Shown one piece after another: positions 38,036-50,640 of a stretch of DNA of 64,000 nucleotides. A program made the translations under genes and the position numbers. Each line of letters begins with the position of its first letter. Position 1 is the stretch's first letter. The notes under the pieces are model-generated. The model saw only the letters and a list, made by a program, of their open reading frames with translations. It ran no database searches and was not told where the DNA came from. The stretch is from Plantago major (Eukaryota; Streptophyta; Magnoliopsida; Lamiales; Plantaginaceae). The stretch lies in contig CM048841.1 of the NCBI GenBank assembly GCA_026545765.1, positions 65,485,354 to 65,549,353 of the forward strand, read 5' to 3'.

Positions 38036-39765
38036 GTTCTCTTCGTCTGAACAGAGCTGAACTGATCTGAACTGAACTGAACTGAATTGTATTATAAAAA
38101 ATAATTAAGCGGAACTGAAATGAATGAATTTGAACTGAACTAAATTAAAATTAATGAGTTTTCAGATGAACAGAACAAAACCTAAGTATAATGGTTTAAT
38201 TAAACAATATCACCACAAAGTTTCTAGAAATACTTATCTAGAGACCAATTTATGTTATTAAAAAACCATTGATGTAATTAATAAAAAGTCTATATTGTTA
38301 GTAATATGTATTTTTTTTATATGAAAAAACATTAATGTTGACAACATAGAAGTTTGATATTTGTTTGATATACTAAAGTTTGTAAACTACTACGTACTCC
38401 TTTTTTAATTGTAAACTTAATCTTAACTTTAATAATAAAAAGTTATTAGAAGTAGAGTAGATACAACAATCTAGTATTTTTTATTTTTAAATAATTATTG
38501 TGTGATAATATAAATGAGAATCTTACGAAAAATAGCATAACAAAAATAATGTACATGACCATTTATGTATTTTTTACAAAATTTCAACTAACTTATCAAT
38601 TAATTCACTAAACAATTACAATAAAATCAGCTAACTTATTAGCTATAAGCTAACTAATCAGCTATCAATTAGCTTATTTTACTAAAGAGAGTTGAAGTAT
38701 CCTAGGTTAGACAAAGGGGTCGATTATCATGGTTAAAACTAGATATACTGAGGTTTTTAATTTCAAATATCAATATTTGTAAAAACGTAAATATATATTT
38801 TATTAATATGTTATGTGAAATCACTCAAGTTTCAGATTGTCATGTAAGAGACTTGTATTAGTGAAAGATTTTAGAGACGGATTGATGTTCTTAAGTATGT
38901 GTATAATGTTTCAAACAATATCAATAATGTTTTATGAGTGGATATTTCATATCATTTTTTATGAATGTTTATATCACAGATGTTCTTAGTAAAACCTCTA
39001 ATGTTTTTAAATATTATAGTAATATTATTTGTCCGTCTCTTTTTGTATCTTCATAAGATCGTCTCCAAGCTTACTCAAGTTTATACATAAATAGCTGATA
39101 ATATTTTATATATATAAAGAAAATATTTTGGAAAAACTCCATTCAGAATACAACAAGAAATTTGCTCAAAATCTTAGTCGTAAAAGTTTTGACTATGTAC
39201 TTGTAAAGGGTGTGAGTTGGAAATTTATGTATAAATGAGAGTATTTCCTATGCTCTGTACTAAATGTTTGATGTTAAAATTTGAAGGATCAATAAAGAAC
39301 GCGATTGTTAGGAGTGAGTTGTTTAGAGATGCTGCTTTGTCCTCAAATCATATATGCCAATGACCATCGGTGTGTTCTGCTTTGTTTCCTTTTGTAGACT
39401 TGTTCTTAATTTATTAAAATGTTGATTAGTATACTATTATTTTGTAACAATTTAATATAGAAACTTGTATTTATATCTTGTTTCAAACTGGTGGCAGATT
39501 GACATCATTGTGAATAAATTTGTGATGATAGTTACATAATGATAGAAACTATAAGATGACCAACGCACACAGAATATATAGCTAGTGTCACCGGATGAGG
39601 ATCAACAAAGCAAAGATACCTGAGATAAAGATACAAAATTAAGCAAGGGTATGATATTTTTATTTGAAAATTTATTAATATCAGTTTAGTTCAATTCTGC
39701 TCTGCTTAGTTGTTTTTTATACTATAATTCAGTTCTGTTCTGTTCAGACGAAAACAACGGAGCCT
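38036..39765. mobile_element. Harbinger-like element with CTGAACTGAACTG ends (tentative)
   Basis: The left end TGTTCTCTTCGTCTGAACAG, followed by CTGAACTGAACTGAACTGAA, matches the complement of the right end (CTCCGTTGTTTTCGTCTGAA). The same end type, TGTTCTCTTCAACTGAACT, bounds the element at 53377-54895. The interior is AT-rich and non-coding. The outermost left bases do not match the right, so the left tip seems eroded and no target duplication is claimed. Confidence 0.5.
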
Positions 39766-39921
39766 AACATGAATTTATCTTTCTTGTTTCTGTAAAACAA
39801 ACTCATTTATATATGTATTATTAATTTAATCGTTCTACTCCATGTCTTTGTCTTAACTTCTGGACGCATGCTGAGTACATACTATCGGGTATCAACATAA
39901 GTTGAATTGTAAATTTATAAT

Positions 39922-41255
39922 TGTCACCCAAAAAACTAAAATAATTTAGCATCGTGAGATGGGCTCACGCCAAGACGAAACCTACCTTTATCCTCAAAAT
40001 ACATACAATTAACTCAACTGTGACAATCAGAGCAACTAAAACACTCAATACAAAATACAACATCTAATAACCTCGAAAACAGTACAAATCCTCAAAGTAC
40101 AAACTAAATCCTCAAATTTACAATTAATCCAATAAACATCCACAGTTGAAAACCTCCAATGCTCTAACCCACTTTACTCCAACGAAAACCTCATCCATGT
40201 CACAATTACTAATCCACTGAAAAATATAGAGTAAGGGGTGAGCTACAAACTCAGTAAGCAAGTCTCCATTGCCCCTTTACCGAGCCAAGCATATATTTAC
40301 GTTCACAATCACACACAACATACATATATATAGACACTGACAGACAATCACATATCAGAACGATAAACATAACACTTTCACATATCGTGAGTACACCAAC
40401 CGCCCTTGCCGGACTCTAGATGTGGCCCCTACGGATTCAAGAGGTGGCTCCCACCGCTCCATGCAGTGTGGCATTTTGTTCCGCATGACACTTAGTTCAT
40501 TTAAGTACGAGGCACACCCACTTCACATCACATAGGCACATACACATATACAATTCATAAGATACTCGATTTTACATGCTTAACTCTTGTTCGCAATCCT
40601 AAAGACAACAATTCTAATTTTCAGAAATATTAAAGTAATAATAATATAACACTAGAAAACAATAAAGGTGCACCGAAAACCCACTTACATCGCGTCCATA
40701 ACCAATACTGATCGTGCATATGTCAATGGGGACAAACCTCAAATTCCAACCATACTGCTCCAACTTCATACCCTTTTAACTCCACATCATCATGCAAGCA
40801 AGAAAGTAATTAATTATATCAAACAATCTCAAATCCATGTACTCATCACGTTTAAGTACTAAATACTCGTACTCACTCGAAGACGAAAAGGCTTGAAGCA
40901 CCTTACTTCTCAATCGATCAAGTTGGGCAAGAAAAGGACAAGAAGAACTTCTAGGTACGATCATAATTAACCGCTTAGGATCAAGATTAACCTAAAAGGC
41001 TCACTAAAAATTCTTAACACCGGTCAGATGAGTCCAACAACAATCAATTACAGTCCAGCCCGTACCCTATGTATACTACTTTGGGCTTTACTTCAGTCCA
41101 AGTCCAATCGGATAAAATTTACCATAACCCGAGTCTACTTTATGGTCCATAAAATAATGAGTAATAAAATCCCGTATAGTAACTCACGTCGAAATAATTT
41201 CTCGTCTCAAAAATAAATTCAAATAGACGGTTCAAATTTTTTTCGGGATTTTACA
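39922..41255 (-). repeat. Solo LTR, probably Ty3/gypsy, with 5-bp duplication
   Basis: The plus strand begins TGTCACCC and ends GGGATTTTACA. Read on the minus strand it begins TGTAAAATCCCGAAA, an opening common among Ty3/gypsy LTRs. ATAAT lies on both sides (39917-39921 and 41256-41260), a perfect 5-bp target duplication. There is no internal domain, so the element has been reduced to one LTR. Fossil. Confidence 0.75.
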
Positions 41256-41839
41256 ATAATTCTAGTTAAAATTAATCACAACTTGGTTGATTGTTTTAGC
41301 GTTTTAACTTAGTGCAACTCGCTAATATATCGAGTACTACCTTAAAATGCTCAACAGTTTTTATTTTTTCGGGTCAACTATTTTTAGTTTTAATAAAGAA
41401 TCACAGTTAAAGGTTATATAATAAAACTATATTACTTTCTAAATTTTTATTATATAATTTTACAAAAACATTTATCATTATCGTTTGAAAGTATAACCCT
41501 TTTCAAAATTCAAGTAGTTGAGTGAAAAATGTCAAAATGTTTAGCATCTAATTAGTGAAATTGAGGGTGTCCAACTTATACTACTATATATTGTGCCGGT
41601 TTACATAGAAGAGCTAAGTTAGGCTTGATAATTTTTTTTTTTTTTTATATATCTAAATTTTGCATTTAGTACTGAGTTGGAGTAAACAGAGTAAGTATAC
41701 TATAAGTCAAGACTTTCCTATACTATAGGAAAATCAGGTTTAATAGTCAAAAGAACCGGCAAGTGGTTAGACCAGCAAAAAACCGATCACCACATACCAA
41801 ACAATAACTCAAGTTCTGAATCTCAACCATAAACACATA
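41256..41839. other. AT-rich intergenic DNA
   Basis: No coding sequence, inverted ends or repeats beyond short A/T runs. Confidence 0.4.
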
Positions 41840-42977
41840 CCAAACGTGTAGTGTGTGTTTTTCATCGTTTATTTTCCAATTCGCCATATCGCTTCTTCCT
41901 CACCACGGCTACTCCTCCGCTGGAGCTCCGTCATTCACCACCACCGATTATACGTCCAAATACAAGGAGGGAGTGCGGTGGATCACATCAACACCTCAGA
42001 TCTATCCCAATTTCGAGCAATGATGAGATGCCTGAAGAAGAATTTGCTCTTTGCGAGGGGAGAAGGTTTGATTTCTGATTATTTGTGTTGCTTCTCGTTA
42101 TGATATGGATTCATCTCACTTTTTCGTTGAAATCTCAATTGGAAGTGAAATTTGACATTTTATTTTTCATTTTTCGTTGATTTCACGATCTGATGTTTTC
42201 AGATATGAAATTCGTACAATGAAAATCGAATCATTTCGCGCATATGTTATCTGGTGCTTTGTTATGGTTTTAAGAGGCATTGTTATACTTTTAAGAGTTG
42301 GTGTTATAGTTTTAAGCATCTCCGTTATATGGATTCATTTAGCTTTTTCGGTTAAAATCTCATGTGGAAGTGAAATTTTACCTTTTATTTTTCGTTTTTA
42401 GTTAATTTTACGATCTGATGTTTCCAGATCTAAAACTATATAGATCTGAAATTCGTACAGTGAAAATCGAATCAATTCACAGTCATGTTATTTGGTGTTT
42501 TGTTATGGTTTTAAGAGGCATTGTTATGGTTTTAAGAGCTGGTGTTATGGTTTTAAGCATCATTATTATGTTTTTAGCTTGTGTTGAATGTTTCTGTCTG
42601 TTATAGCTTTAGCGCATATGTTATAGTTTTAAGACCTACCATTGTAGTTTTAAGCAACAATGTTAGTGTTTTTAGCTTCTAATGAAATATTTATAATTTG
42701 ATTTTTTACAAATGGTTTGGTATAGTTTTAAGATGCACTGTTGTGGATTTAAGCAGTAATGTTATTGTTTTTAGCTTGTGTTGCATGTTCCTGCTTTGTT
42801 ATAATTTTAAGAGGCATTGTTATAGTTTTAAGATGCACTGCTATGGTTTTAAGCTTCAGTGTTACTGTTTTTAGCTTGTGTTGAATATTTTTGCCTGTTA
42901 TTATTTTTAGCGCATATGTTATAGTTTTAAGACCTTTTGTTGTCGTTTTAAGCAACAACATTAGTCTTTTTAGCTTC

Positions 42978-44450
42978 TGTTAGGAATATCTGCTTAGATT
43001 TTGATCAATAAACCCTAATGACTTATCTTAACTCAGAAAGGTAACTAGTACTTTTAGTTCACTTGAACATTGTAAAAGATGAAGCTTACTGAGTATGTTA
43101 GTCTAGCAAATCTTGTATAGGATGTTAGGTCTCAGATTGTAATTTTTATATCTTTGAAGAAGACCAAGAAGCAAACATCCAGCAGGAAGGAGCTCATTAT
43201 TGAAGATCAAGAGACTGCACAAGGTCTCCTCAGATACCTTGAAGAAATTAAGTGTCTTTGGAAGACAAGTATTTCAAAAGGTTTCTGACACCCAATGATT
43301 ACTGAGTAAGGAATTGCAAAGCTTCAGATAGCTTGCATAGTTCCGTTGAGATTACATGACAAAAGATAGTGCAGTGCATTTATTACGCAAACAGAGATGT
43401 CTGAACAAAAGAGGAAATCTCTTTAAAGAGACAAAGCTCACTGCAGTACTATCTTCAGATATCGATAGTTTGAATTTCTATGTGCCTCGGATACAATTCA
43501 AATGGCATGATTTTCAACTATAAATATCACCACTTAGAATGCTTGAAAATACACAAAACTGAACATAACTTGCGATATACATTCAAGCATGCAAGCCTTC
43601 ATACCTACTAACTCTCATTTGCGACTAAAGCTCTTTGATTCTAAGTAGCACGAAAGTTCTAAGTGTCCTGATCCTTAACAAGACTTGTTTACTATGAAGG
43701 AGTTGAATCCAAGGATAAAGTTGCGACTGATATCTGAGATTCATTCTCTTGAACAAACAACAAAGACTTGGGTCAGTAAAGAACAATTTCCCATACACTG
43801 AAAAGAGTATTAAGGAAGATTGATTCTAAAGAGCTCTCTGAAGATAACTGAATAAGTTATAGAGATAGCTCACTTGACAAACTACCATAACCAACACCAA
43901 CAAGCGTGTTTAGGGAAAGGATTTAGCTGAGAAAACTAAAGTCCTCACCTAACTGAGCACATAAAGTACTTAGTTTGGGAAACTAAGAAATAGTTCACAG
44001 GTTACTGAGTAGAGGAAGTACTTGGCTGAGAAAGCCGAGGAATAACTCTGGGGGAACACTTGGTTGGGAACCTAGTGTAAAAGGGATCAAGAGATAGGAT
44101 TTTGTAAGGAGAACTGAATATCTTATCTTAGTGAATTCAAGTCCAGAGAAAGGGCGAGTGAATTAGTTGAGGGATTACGCCACCTTCAGATACCACTATA
44201 AGAAGCCTTGTGCTATTTACTTACTGCACTTTACTTATTGTTGTATATTGCTTGCTGAGTATTTACACACCTTATTGCTTACTGACACGTGCACTTATCA
44301 CAAAAAAGACTTCCGCTCTCTGAATCTAAGTATCAGATCCCTGTAAAGATATCTGAGAAAACTATTTTATCGACAAAAGTTTGAAAAGACTATTCACCCC
44401 CCCCCCCCCCCAACTCCTAGTATTTTACTTTGTCGTTATTTGGACCAACA
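42978..44450 (+). repeat. Solo LTR of the sirevirus-like family, with 5-bp duplication
   Basis: Runs from TGTTAGGAATATCTG to TTTGGACCAACA, 1473 bp, homologous along its length to the LTR at 5755-7437. GCTTC flanks it on both sides (42973-42977 and 44451-44455), a perfect 5-bp target duplication. Removing it rejoins the GTTTTTAGCTTCT array of the host element. Fossil. Confidence 0.88.
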
Positions 44451-44775
44451 GCTTCTCATGAAATATTTATGATTTGATTATTTTTCAAATGCTTTGTTAT
44501 AATTTTAAGAGGCGTTGTTATAGTTTTACTAGGCACTGCTATGGTTTTAAGCATCAATTTCATTGTTTTTAGCTTGTGTTGCATATTCATACTTTGTTAT
44601 AGTTTTAAGAGGCATTGTTATAGTTTTAGGAGGCACTGATATTGTTTTAAGCATCAATTTTACTATTTTTTAGCTTGTTTTGAATGTTCATGTTTTTGTT
44701 TTAAGCACAATGTGATAGTTTTAATGCGAGTTGTTATGATTTTAACCCGGTTAGTGAATGTTTTAAGCAAGTGTT

Positions 44776-44960
44776 GATGATGACATCGACTTTGATGATA
44801 GGTCTCTCAAAGGTGTCACTGCAGTATTGAAGCAACAACCACAAGCAACAAAAGGCAGGAAGCCAAAGTTCACCAACAAGTTTAATCGAAAAAAACCTAT
44901 GTTAACAACTCAGTTTGCATTTGCATCAAAAACACCAAACAAAACGTTTATTGTAATTTT
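44776..44960 (+). other. Orphan coding-like patch
   Basis: About 60 codons open in one frame: acidic start (DDDIDFDDRSLKGVTAVLKQ), then basic (KGRKPKFTNKFNRKKP). There is no ATG, and it is bounded by repeat DNA. It could be a terminal exon of a transposon protein. No family recognised. Confidence 0.3.
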
Positions 44961-45546
44961 TCATATGAGAATAGATGTTTTAAAACATTTAGATGACTGA
45001 ATGTTTCAAGTATTACAAAAACTTGTGAAAGTCCAAGTTTTTGTGAGAGTCTTGCAATATTGTATACTAATTGTGCGGCTTTGTGTGTAAATTGTTGATT
45101 TTTGTCTATTTGTAAATTGTCTACTGTTGTATGCTAATTGTGCGGCTGAATCTTTTTGTGTAGGACTTTCCGGACTCTCAAGAGAGTTTCTCTTCAAGTA
45201 GCTTATTTCAAACTTGTTTATTGATGTTTTAATGGCATCCTGAAACTTTTAGACTTGTTTAATGGTGGTTTAATGATACTAGATAGTCGTTTAAAACTAT
45301 AACAAGCCACCTTAGAAACTATCATGTATCTCCTGAAAACCATCACACCATCTCTTACAGAATTAACAAAGAGGTTAAAACTATAATTAAAACATACAAT
45401 ACTGATGCATTAAAACCATCACATCCATCTCTGAAAACATTAATAAAATACGTCAAAACTGCAATTGAAACTTTCAATGCTAACAACTTAAACCATAACA
45501 TAATCCATTAAAAGCATAAGGAACCCGTCAGAACCGCCGCGACTAA

Positions 45547-46980
45547 GGGGGCCGCCCGAAGAAGCAGGGGACTCCGACAATTGTTGTGGATTTGGTTGAC
45601 TCTCAGGCGCCATTGATTACGGATGGAGGGACAATTGGTGACGGGGATGGGACATCGACTTTGGAGAAGGAGCCGCCGCCGCCTGAGGAAGGTTCTGCAA
45701 TGCCGCAGGTGGCTGAGGATGGTGGACGAATTACAGCAGGGTTGGATTCCGGCGACATGAGGGAGGAGACGCCCACGAGTTTGACTAGGGCAGAGGAGAA
45801 TCGCCGATTGGAATCTGATTTGGCTTCCGATCCGCAATTGGAGAATGACCTGGACAACTCGGCTGCAGCTGATGCTATTCCGGCGAAATCCTTATGGGTG
45901 GATATAATCAGAGGAAATCGACTACCTGAACATGGGACAAAAATTAAATTTATTTCACCGGTTGTTGTGGATGGTGAGGTTGAGGTAGAGATTAATGATG
46001 AAGATGTTGCATCAGAACTAAGTTTCTGAAAAAATTCGTTAATTTTCTTTGTTATGGGACGGATTTGACAATGAATGCCGTTAAACAATTTATGATCAAG
46101 AACTGGAATTTTGTCAAATTGCCGGAACTTTTTTACAATGAGGAGGGATACTTCATAGTAAGGTTTCAGGATGAAAGTGAATGGAAGGAAGTTATGAAGA
46201 AGGGGCCGTACTCTATGTTTGGGAAGACGATCATATTATTACAGTGGGTGCAAAATTTCTCGTTAAAAGAAGATTTACTAAGAACCATGCCTGTTTGGGT
46301 GAAATTCCCTAACCTCCCATTGCACCTTTGGGGTGAACGGAGCCTTGCTAAGATAGCCTGTACAGTTGGGAAGCCGATGGTTACGGATGAGTGTACTGCA
46401 AAGAAACTCCGTGTTACGTATGCTAGGGTGATGATCGAGGTTGATGTTACAAAAGACCTTCGGAAGAGTGTCATAATAAAGGATAACACGGGTAAACGCA
46501 TAGAGCAGCCTATTAAATATGAATGGCAATCTCTGTTTTGTGATAAGTGTCAGCAGATTGGACACCAATGTGGTGTTACGAAAGGGCAGGGACCTCCACC
46601 TACTTGAACACAGATGCAACAGGGGGAGAATGTGGGGAATAGATGGGTGGTAAGGAGGGACAGGCGTGAGGTCGTCAGGAAGGAAGCTGACATGCGCCTA
46701 TTTCGACAATCGCCAAAGACCGGAGCAGGTTGGTGGGACGGATCAGAGACAAGTTCAGGAGGCAACTCGAAGTAGTGTGCTGGTAGGACAAGGGAGGGAT
46801 GCGGCGATTGTTGAGCAAGCAGCTGGACACGGTCATCATGCACCTAACCCAGCTTTGTTATCTGGACGTGCGCGATCCCCTACAACAACACGACAACTGG
46901 ATTCGCAGGATTTGGTATTACATAATGGTTTTGCGGCTTTGGACCCTTTGATTGGTTCTAGGGCTGAGCAAAACCAGTCA
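45547..46980 (+). pseudogene. LINE ORF1 (DUF4283 plus CCHC zinc knuckle), broken
   Basis: An acidic N-terminal part (45586-46029) ends in SLWVDIIRGNRLPEHG. After a frameshift near 46030 comes a DUF4283-type RNA-binding region (46065-46540; FVKLPELFYNEEGYFIVRF, PVWVKFPNLPLHLWG, VIIKDNTGKRIEQPIKYEW) and one zinc knuckle, CDKCQQIGHQC (near 46540-46575). A stop follows at 46605, and a second frame (46666-46986) carries the remaining Gln/Arg-rich tail. In plant L1 elements this protein binds the LINE RNA. At least two frame breaks make it inactive. Confidence 0.75.
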
Positions 46981-49900
46981 TTATGATTGTCTGGAATATT
47001 AGGGGGTTGAACAAAGCAGTATAGTTCCGAGAGATTGGCTCCCGTCTCTCTGCACTGAATGTTTCAATTGCTGCTTTATTGGAAACAAGGGTAAAGAAGG
47101 ATAAGATGGACCGTGTCCGTAAACGGTTGGGTCGTAAATGGAGTTACCTGGATAATTATGATAGACATGATAATGGCAGGATTTGGATACTTTGGGATAA
47201 TCAAAAGATTGATGTTCGTCTGGTTGATTTGTCGGATCAGTACGTGCATTGTGGTATCTACTCCTTGGATGGTACTTTGTCGCAGTGGATCACTTTTGTT
47301 TACGCGCATAATACGCTTGAGCACCATCGTACTCTTTGGAGACATATTGAACAAAAAGTGACTCTAATTTCTGAACCATGGATGGTAGTTGGTGATTTTA
47401 ATAATGTCTTACATTATGAGGATCGCATTGGGGGTCAGAGTGTAATGGAGTCGGAATACCGTGACCTAGCAGCTATGATGGATGTCGCACGGCTTGTTGA
47501 GATGGACACGATTGGTGACCACTTTACGTGGTCCAATCGACGGGTGTATTCGCGAATTGACCGTGCCATATGCAATCCATAATGGTTCTAAAAATTCGAA
47601 TCCATGGTTCTACGGGTTTTGGAACCAGGGGTATCTGATCATACCCCTCTACACCTGTATTTGGAGGTTATACAAAGGCCGCGTCATCATCAGTTTCGCT
47701 TTATTAATACTTTGGCAAGCCATGACCGTTTCTTAGAGACGGTATGTGCACACTGGCAGCATGGGGCCACAGGACAACCGATGTACACGGTATGGAAGCG
47801 ACTATTAGCCCTCCAAAACCCGTTCAAAGTACTGGGACAGCAGCACTCAGGGGCTAGGATCAAGGTAGAAGCTGCGCGTGTTGAGCTCCAAGCAGCACAG
47901 GAGGCACTTTTGTTAGATTGTTTTGACATCACACGCATTGATAGAGTGAAACTTGCAATGGCAGAATTGATTAGATGGAATGACATTGAGGGATCTCTCG
48001 TGTCGCAAAAGGCAATGGTTCATTGGCTACGTGTAGGAGATGGAAATAATGCTTTCTTCCACGCTGTGGTCAAAGACAAGAATCGAAGAATTGTACTCCC
48101 GAAACTAATTACAGCGGATGGTGTAGTGCTGACTGAACACCGTGCGATGGAGGATGAGATCTTAAGCTACTACACGGCACTTGTGGGAACAAGAGCACCG
48201 CGACTTGAGGGTATTGACATTGAGGCTCTAAGAAGTGGACGACAACTTAATCTTCAAGAACGGATGGGTCTTATTCGTGAGGTTACGGAGGCTGAAGTAT
48301 GGCAGGCACTACAAGGCATTGGTTATAACAAGGCCCCGGGAATTGATGGTTTTAATGCTCGTTTTTTCAAGTCTGCTTGGAAGGAAATAAAAACTGAGGT
48401 CCTATCTGCTGTCTTTGACTTCTTTAAGAATGGGAGACTATATCGAGCGGCCAATTGCACACTAGTTACACTCATTCCTAAATCACCAGGAGCTTGCACT
48501 ATGAAGGAGATGCGGCCTATTTCGTGCTGCACTACAATTTATAAAATTATCTCGAAGATTCTCACAAATAGGCTAAGCAAGGTTATAAATTCGGTGGTTG
48601 ATGTTTGCGTTCCTGCCGGGAAAGGTTATCCATGATAATATTCTCCTGGCTAGTGAGTTGGTTAGAGGGTATGATCGGCAGAATATTTCTCCTCGTTGCA
48701 TGATTCAAATGGACTTGCAGAAAGCATACGATACTGTGGAATGGAGTGCACTTGAGAATATAATGGATGAGCTTGGTTTTCCTGTGGTGTTCACGAATTG
48801 GGTGATGCGGTGTGTTCGTTCGGTGTCGTATTGCTACTCCATTAATGGGGTTCCATCCCGGATACTTAAAGCTGAAAGGGGTTTACGCCAGGGTGACCCC
48901 ATCTCTCCACTCCTATTTGTCCTCATGGAGTACTTACATAGGGTGTTACTTAAAGTCAAGCTTGTCCCGGACTTTAATTTCCATCCTAAGTGTGAGCGAT
49001 TGGATATTGTGAATCTGTGCTTTGCTGACGACCTTCTACTTTTTGTTAGAGGGGACCCTACATCAGTTTCGATTCTTATGGATCAGTTTGATAGCTTCTC
49101 TCGTGCAACAGGACTTAATGTGAATCATAGCAAGTGCCGAATTTATTGTGGAGGAGTAAACCGTGCCTGCCTTAACCGTTTGCTCACGATTACAGGTTTT
49201 GGGGTAGGGCAGCTGCCGGTGAAATACCTCGGTGTGCCTCTAACCACTAGGAAACTGACTATTCGACTCTGCCAACCGCTCATTGACCGCATTACGGCTA
49301 GGATCCAGCACTGGAGCTCGAAACTCCTAAGTTATGCGGGTAAGATGCAATTAATCCATAGTGTGCTACAGGCAATGACGAGCTATTGGATGCAGGTTAT
49401 TCCCATGCCGAAACAAGTAATCCGCCGCATAGAATCACTCTGTTGCTCCTTCCTGTGGAGTGGTACGGCTGAAATAACAAATAGAGCACTGATTGCCTGG
49501 GACAAAGTATGTGATGCTAAGAATGCTGGAGGCCTCAACCTTACCTCATTGATCGAATGGAATATTTGTACGGTGGCAAAGCTGCTTTGGAATATCTGCC
49601 GGAAGGAGGATAGATTGTGGGTGAAGTGGGTACATTGCTACTATATAAAAGACAGGGAGGTGATGGATGTAGAACTCCCGGGGGATGCCTCTTGGATCTT
49701 GAAGGCTATAATGAAAAACTTATGTATGTTAAGACAATCACCAGCCTGGACAAGTATGTGGAACACTGGTCGATTTCAAAATCGAGATTTGTATGAGGAG
49801 CTGCGGGGTGTGAAAGCAGATGTACCATGGAAGAAGTGGTGGTTTGATAACAAGGCGCAGCCCCGAGCTATTTTCTGTACGTGGATGGGTCTACATAAGA

Positions 49901-50031
49901 GATTAGCTACCAAGGATAGAGTCCGTAGGTGGAACCCGAATGTGACTGTTGTTTGTTCTTTCTGCCCTGCGGATGAGTCGATGGAACACTTGTTCTTCCA
50001 ATGCCCTTTTTCGCGCCAGATTTCACCACAA

Positions 50032-50122
50032 GAAATCAGGGAAATAGCGACGAATCGCTAAGGGTAGCGACGGATTTAATCCGTCGCTACCCTTAGCGAT
50101 TCGTCGCTATTTCCCTGATTTC
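50032..50122. repeat. Perfect 91-bp palindrome at the CACTA left end
   Basis: Two 45-bp arms (50032-50076 and 50078-50122) are exact reverse complements with a single T between them. Each arm carries three GCGACG/CGTCGC-type motifs. A second hairpin follows at about 50138-50200 (GCGACGGATAAAAGTTATCC). Confidence 0.9.
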
Positions 50123-50355
50123 TAATCCGTCGCTACCCTTAGCGACGGATAAAAGTTATCCGTCGCTACAGAGCGACGGATAACTTTTATCCGTCACTAA
50201 TTTTGTTGACCATAATAAAAAGAAAAAAAAGAAAAAAAATTTAGCGACGGATAGATCTATCCGTCGCTAAATGACCGGAAAATAAAAAAAAAATAGAAAA
50301 GTCAGCGACGGATAGATCTAGATCTATCCGTCGCTAAAAACCTAAAAAACATTAA

Positions 50356-50640
50356 TATATCTCCACCACCACCTCCCTTCCTCCACCACCACCTCCTCTA
50401 CTCCACCACCACCTCTCCTCCTCCACCACCACCACCTCTCTTCCTCCACCACCACCATCTCCTCCACCACCTCCTTTCCTCCTCCACCACCTCCTCTTCC
50501 TCCCACCACCACCGCACCACCACCACCGCACCACACCCACCACCACCGCACCACCCACCACCACCGCTCTTCCTCCTCCACTCCACCACCCGCCTCTCAC
50601 CACCACCACCACCCGTCTCTCCACGCCACCAAGGCCTCCG
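50356..50640. repeat. CCACCA/CTCC low-complexity tract
   Basis: A nearly pure pyrimidine-rich tract of CCACCACC and CTCCTCC units on the plus strand. The Gly/Val/Trp-rich frames on the minus strand are composition artefacts. Confidence 0.85.

Larger units (their letters stand above)
41840..45510. mobile_element. Unclassified element with GTTATAGTTTTAAG repeat arrays, host of a solo LTR
   Basis: A GC-richer, leader-like start (about 41850-42110) is followed by an AT-rich array at 42230-42970 and 44456-44760. The motif GTTAT(A/G)GTTTTAAG and shorter GTTTTTAGCTTGTGTTG phrases recur with higher-order units of roughly 300 bp. Next is an acidic-then-basic coding-like patch (44776-44960), then a shorter, weaker stretch of the same motif in opposite orientation (about 45230-45500), cut by the LINE. 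Motif arrays in opposed orientation around a core resemble the element at 55060-58692. No transposase was recognised and the ends are not proven. Confidence 0.45.

Noticed and set aside
42749-42961. Thr/Lys-rich minus-strand frame
   Set aside because: It is the GTTATAGTTTTAAG array read on the opposite strand.
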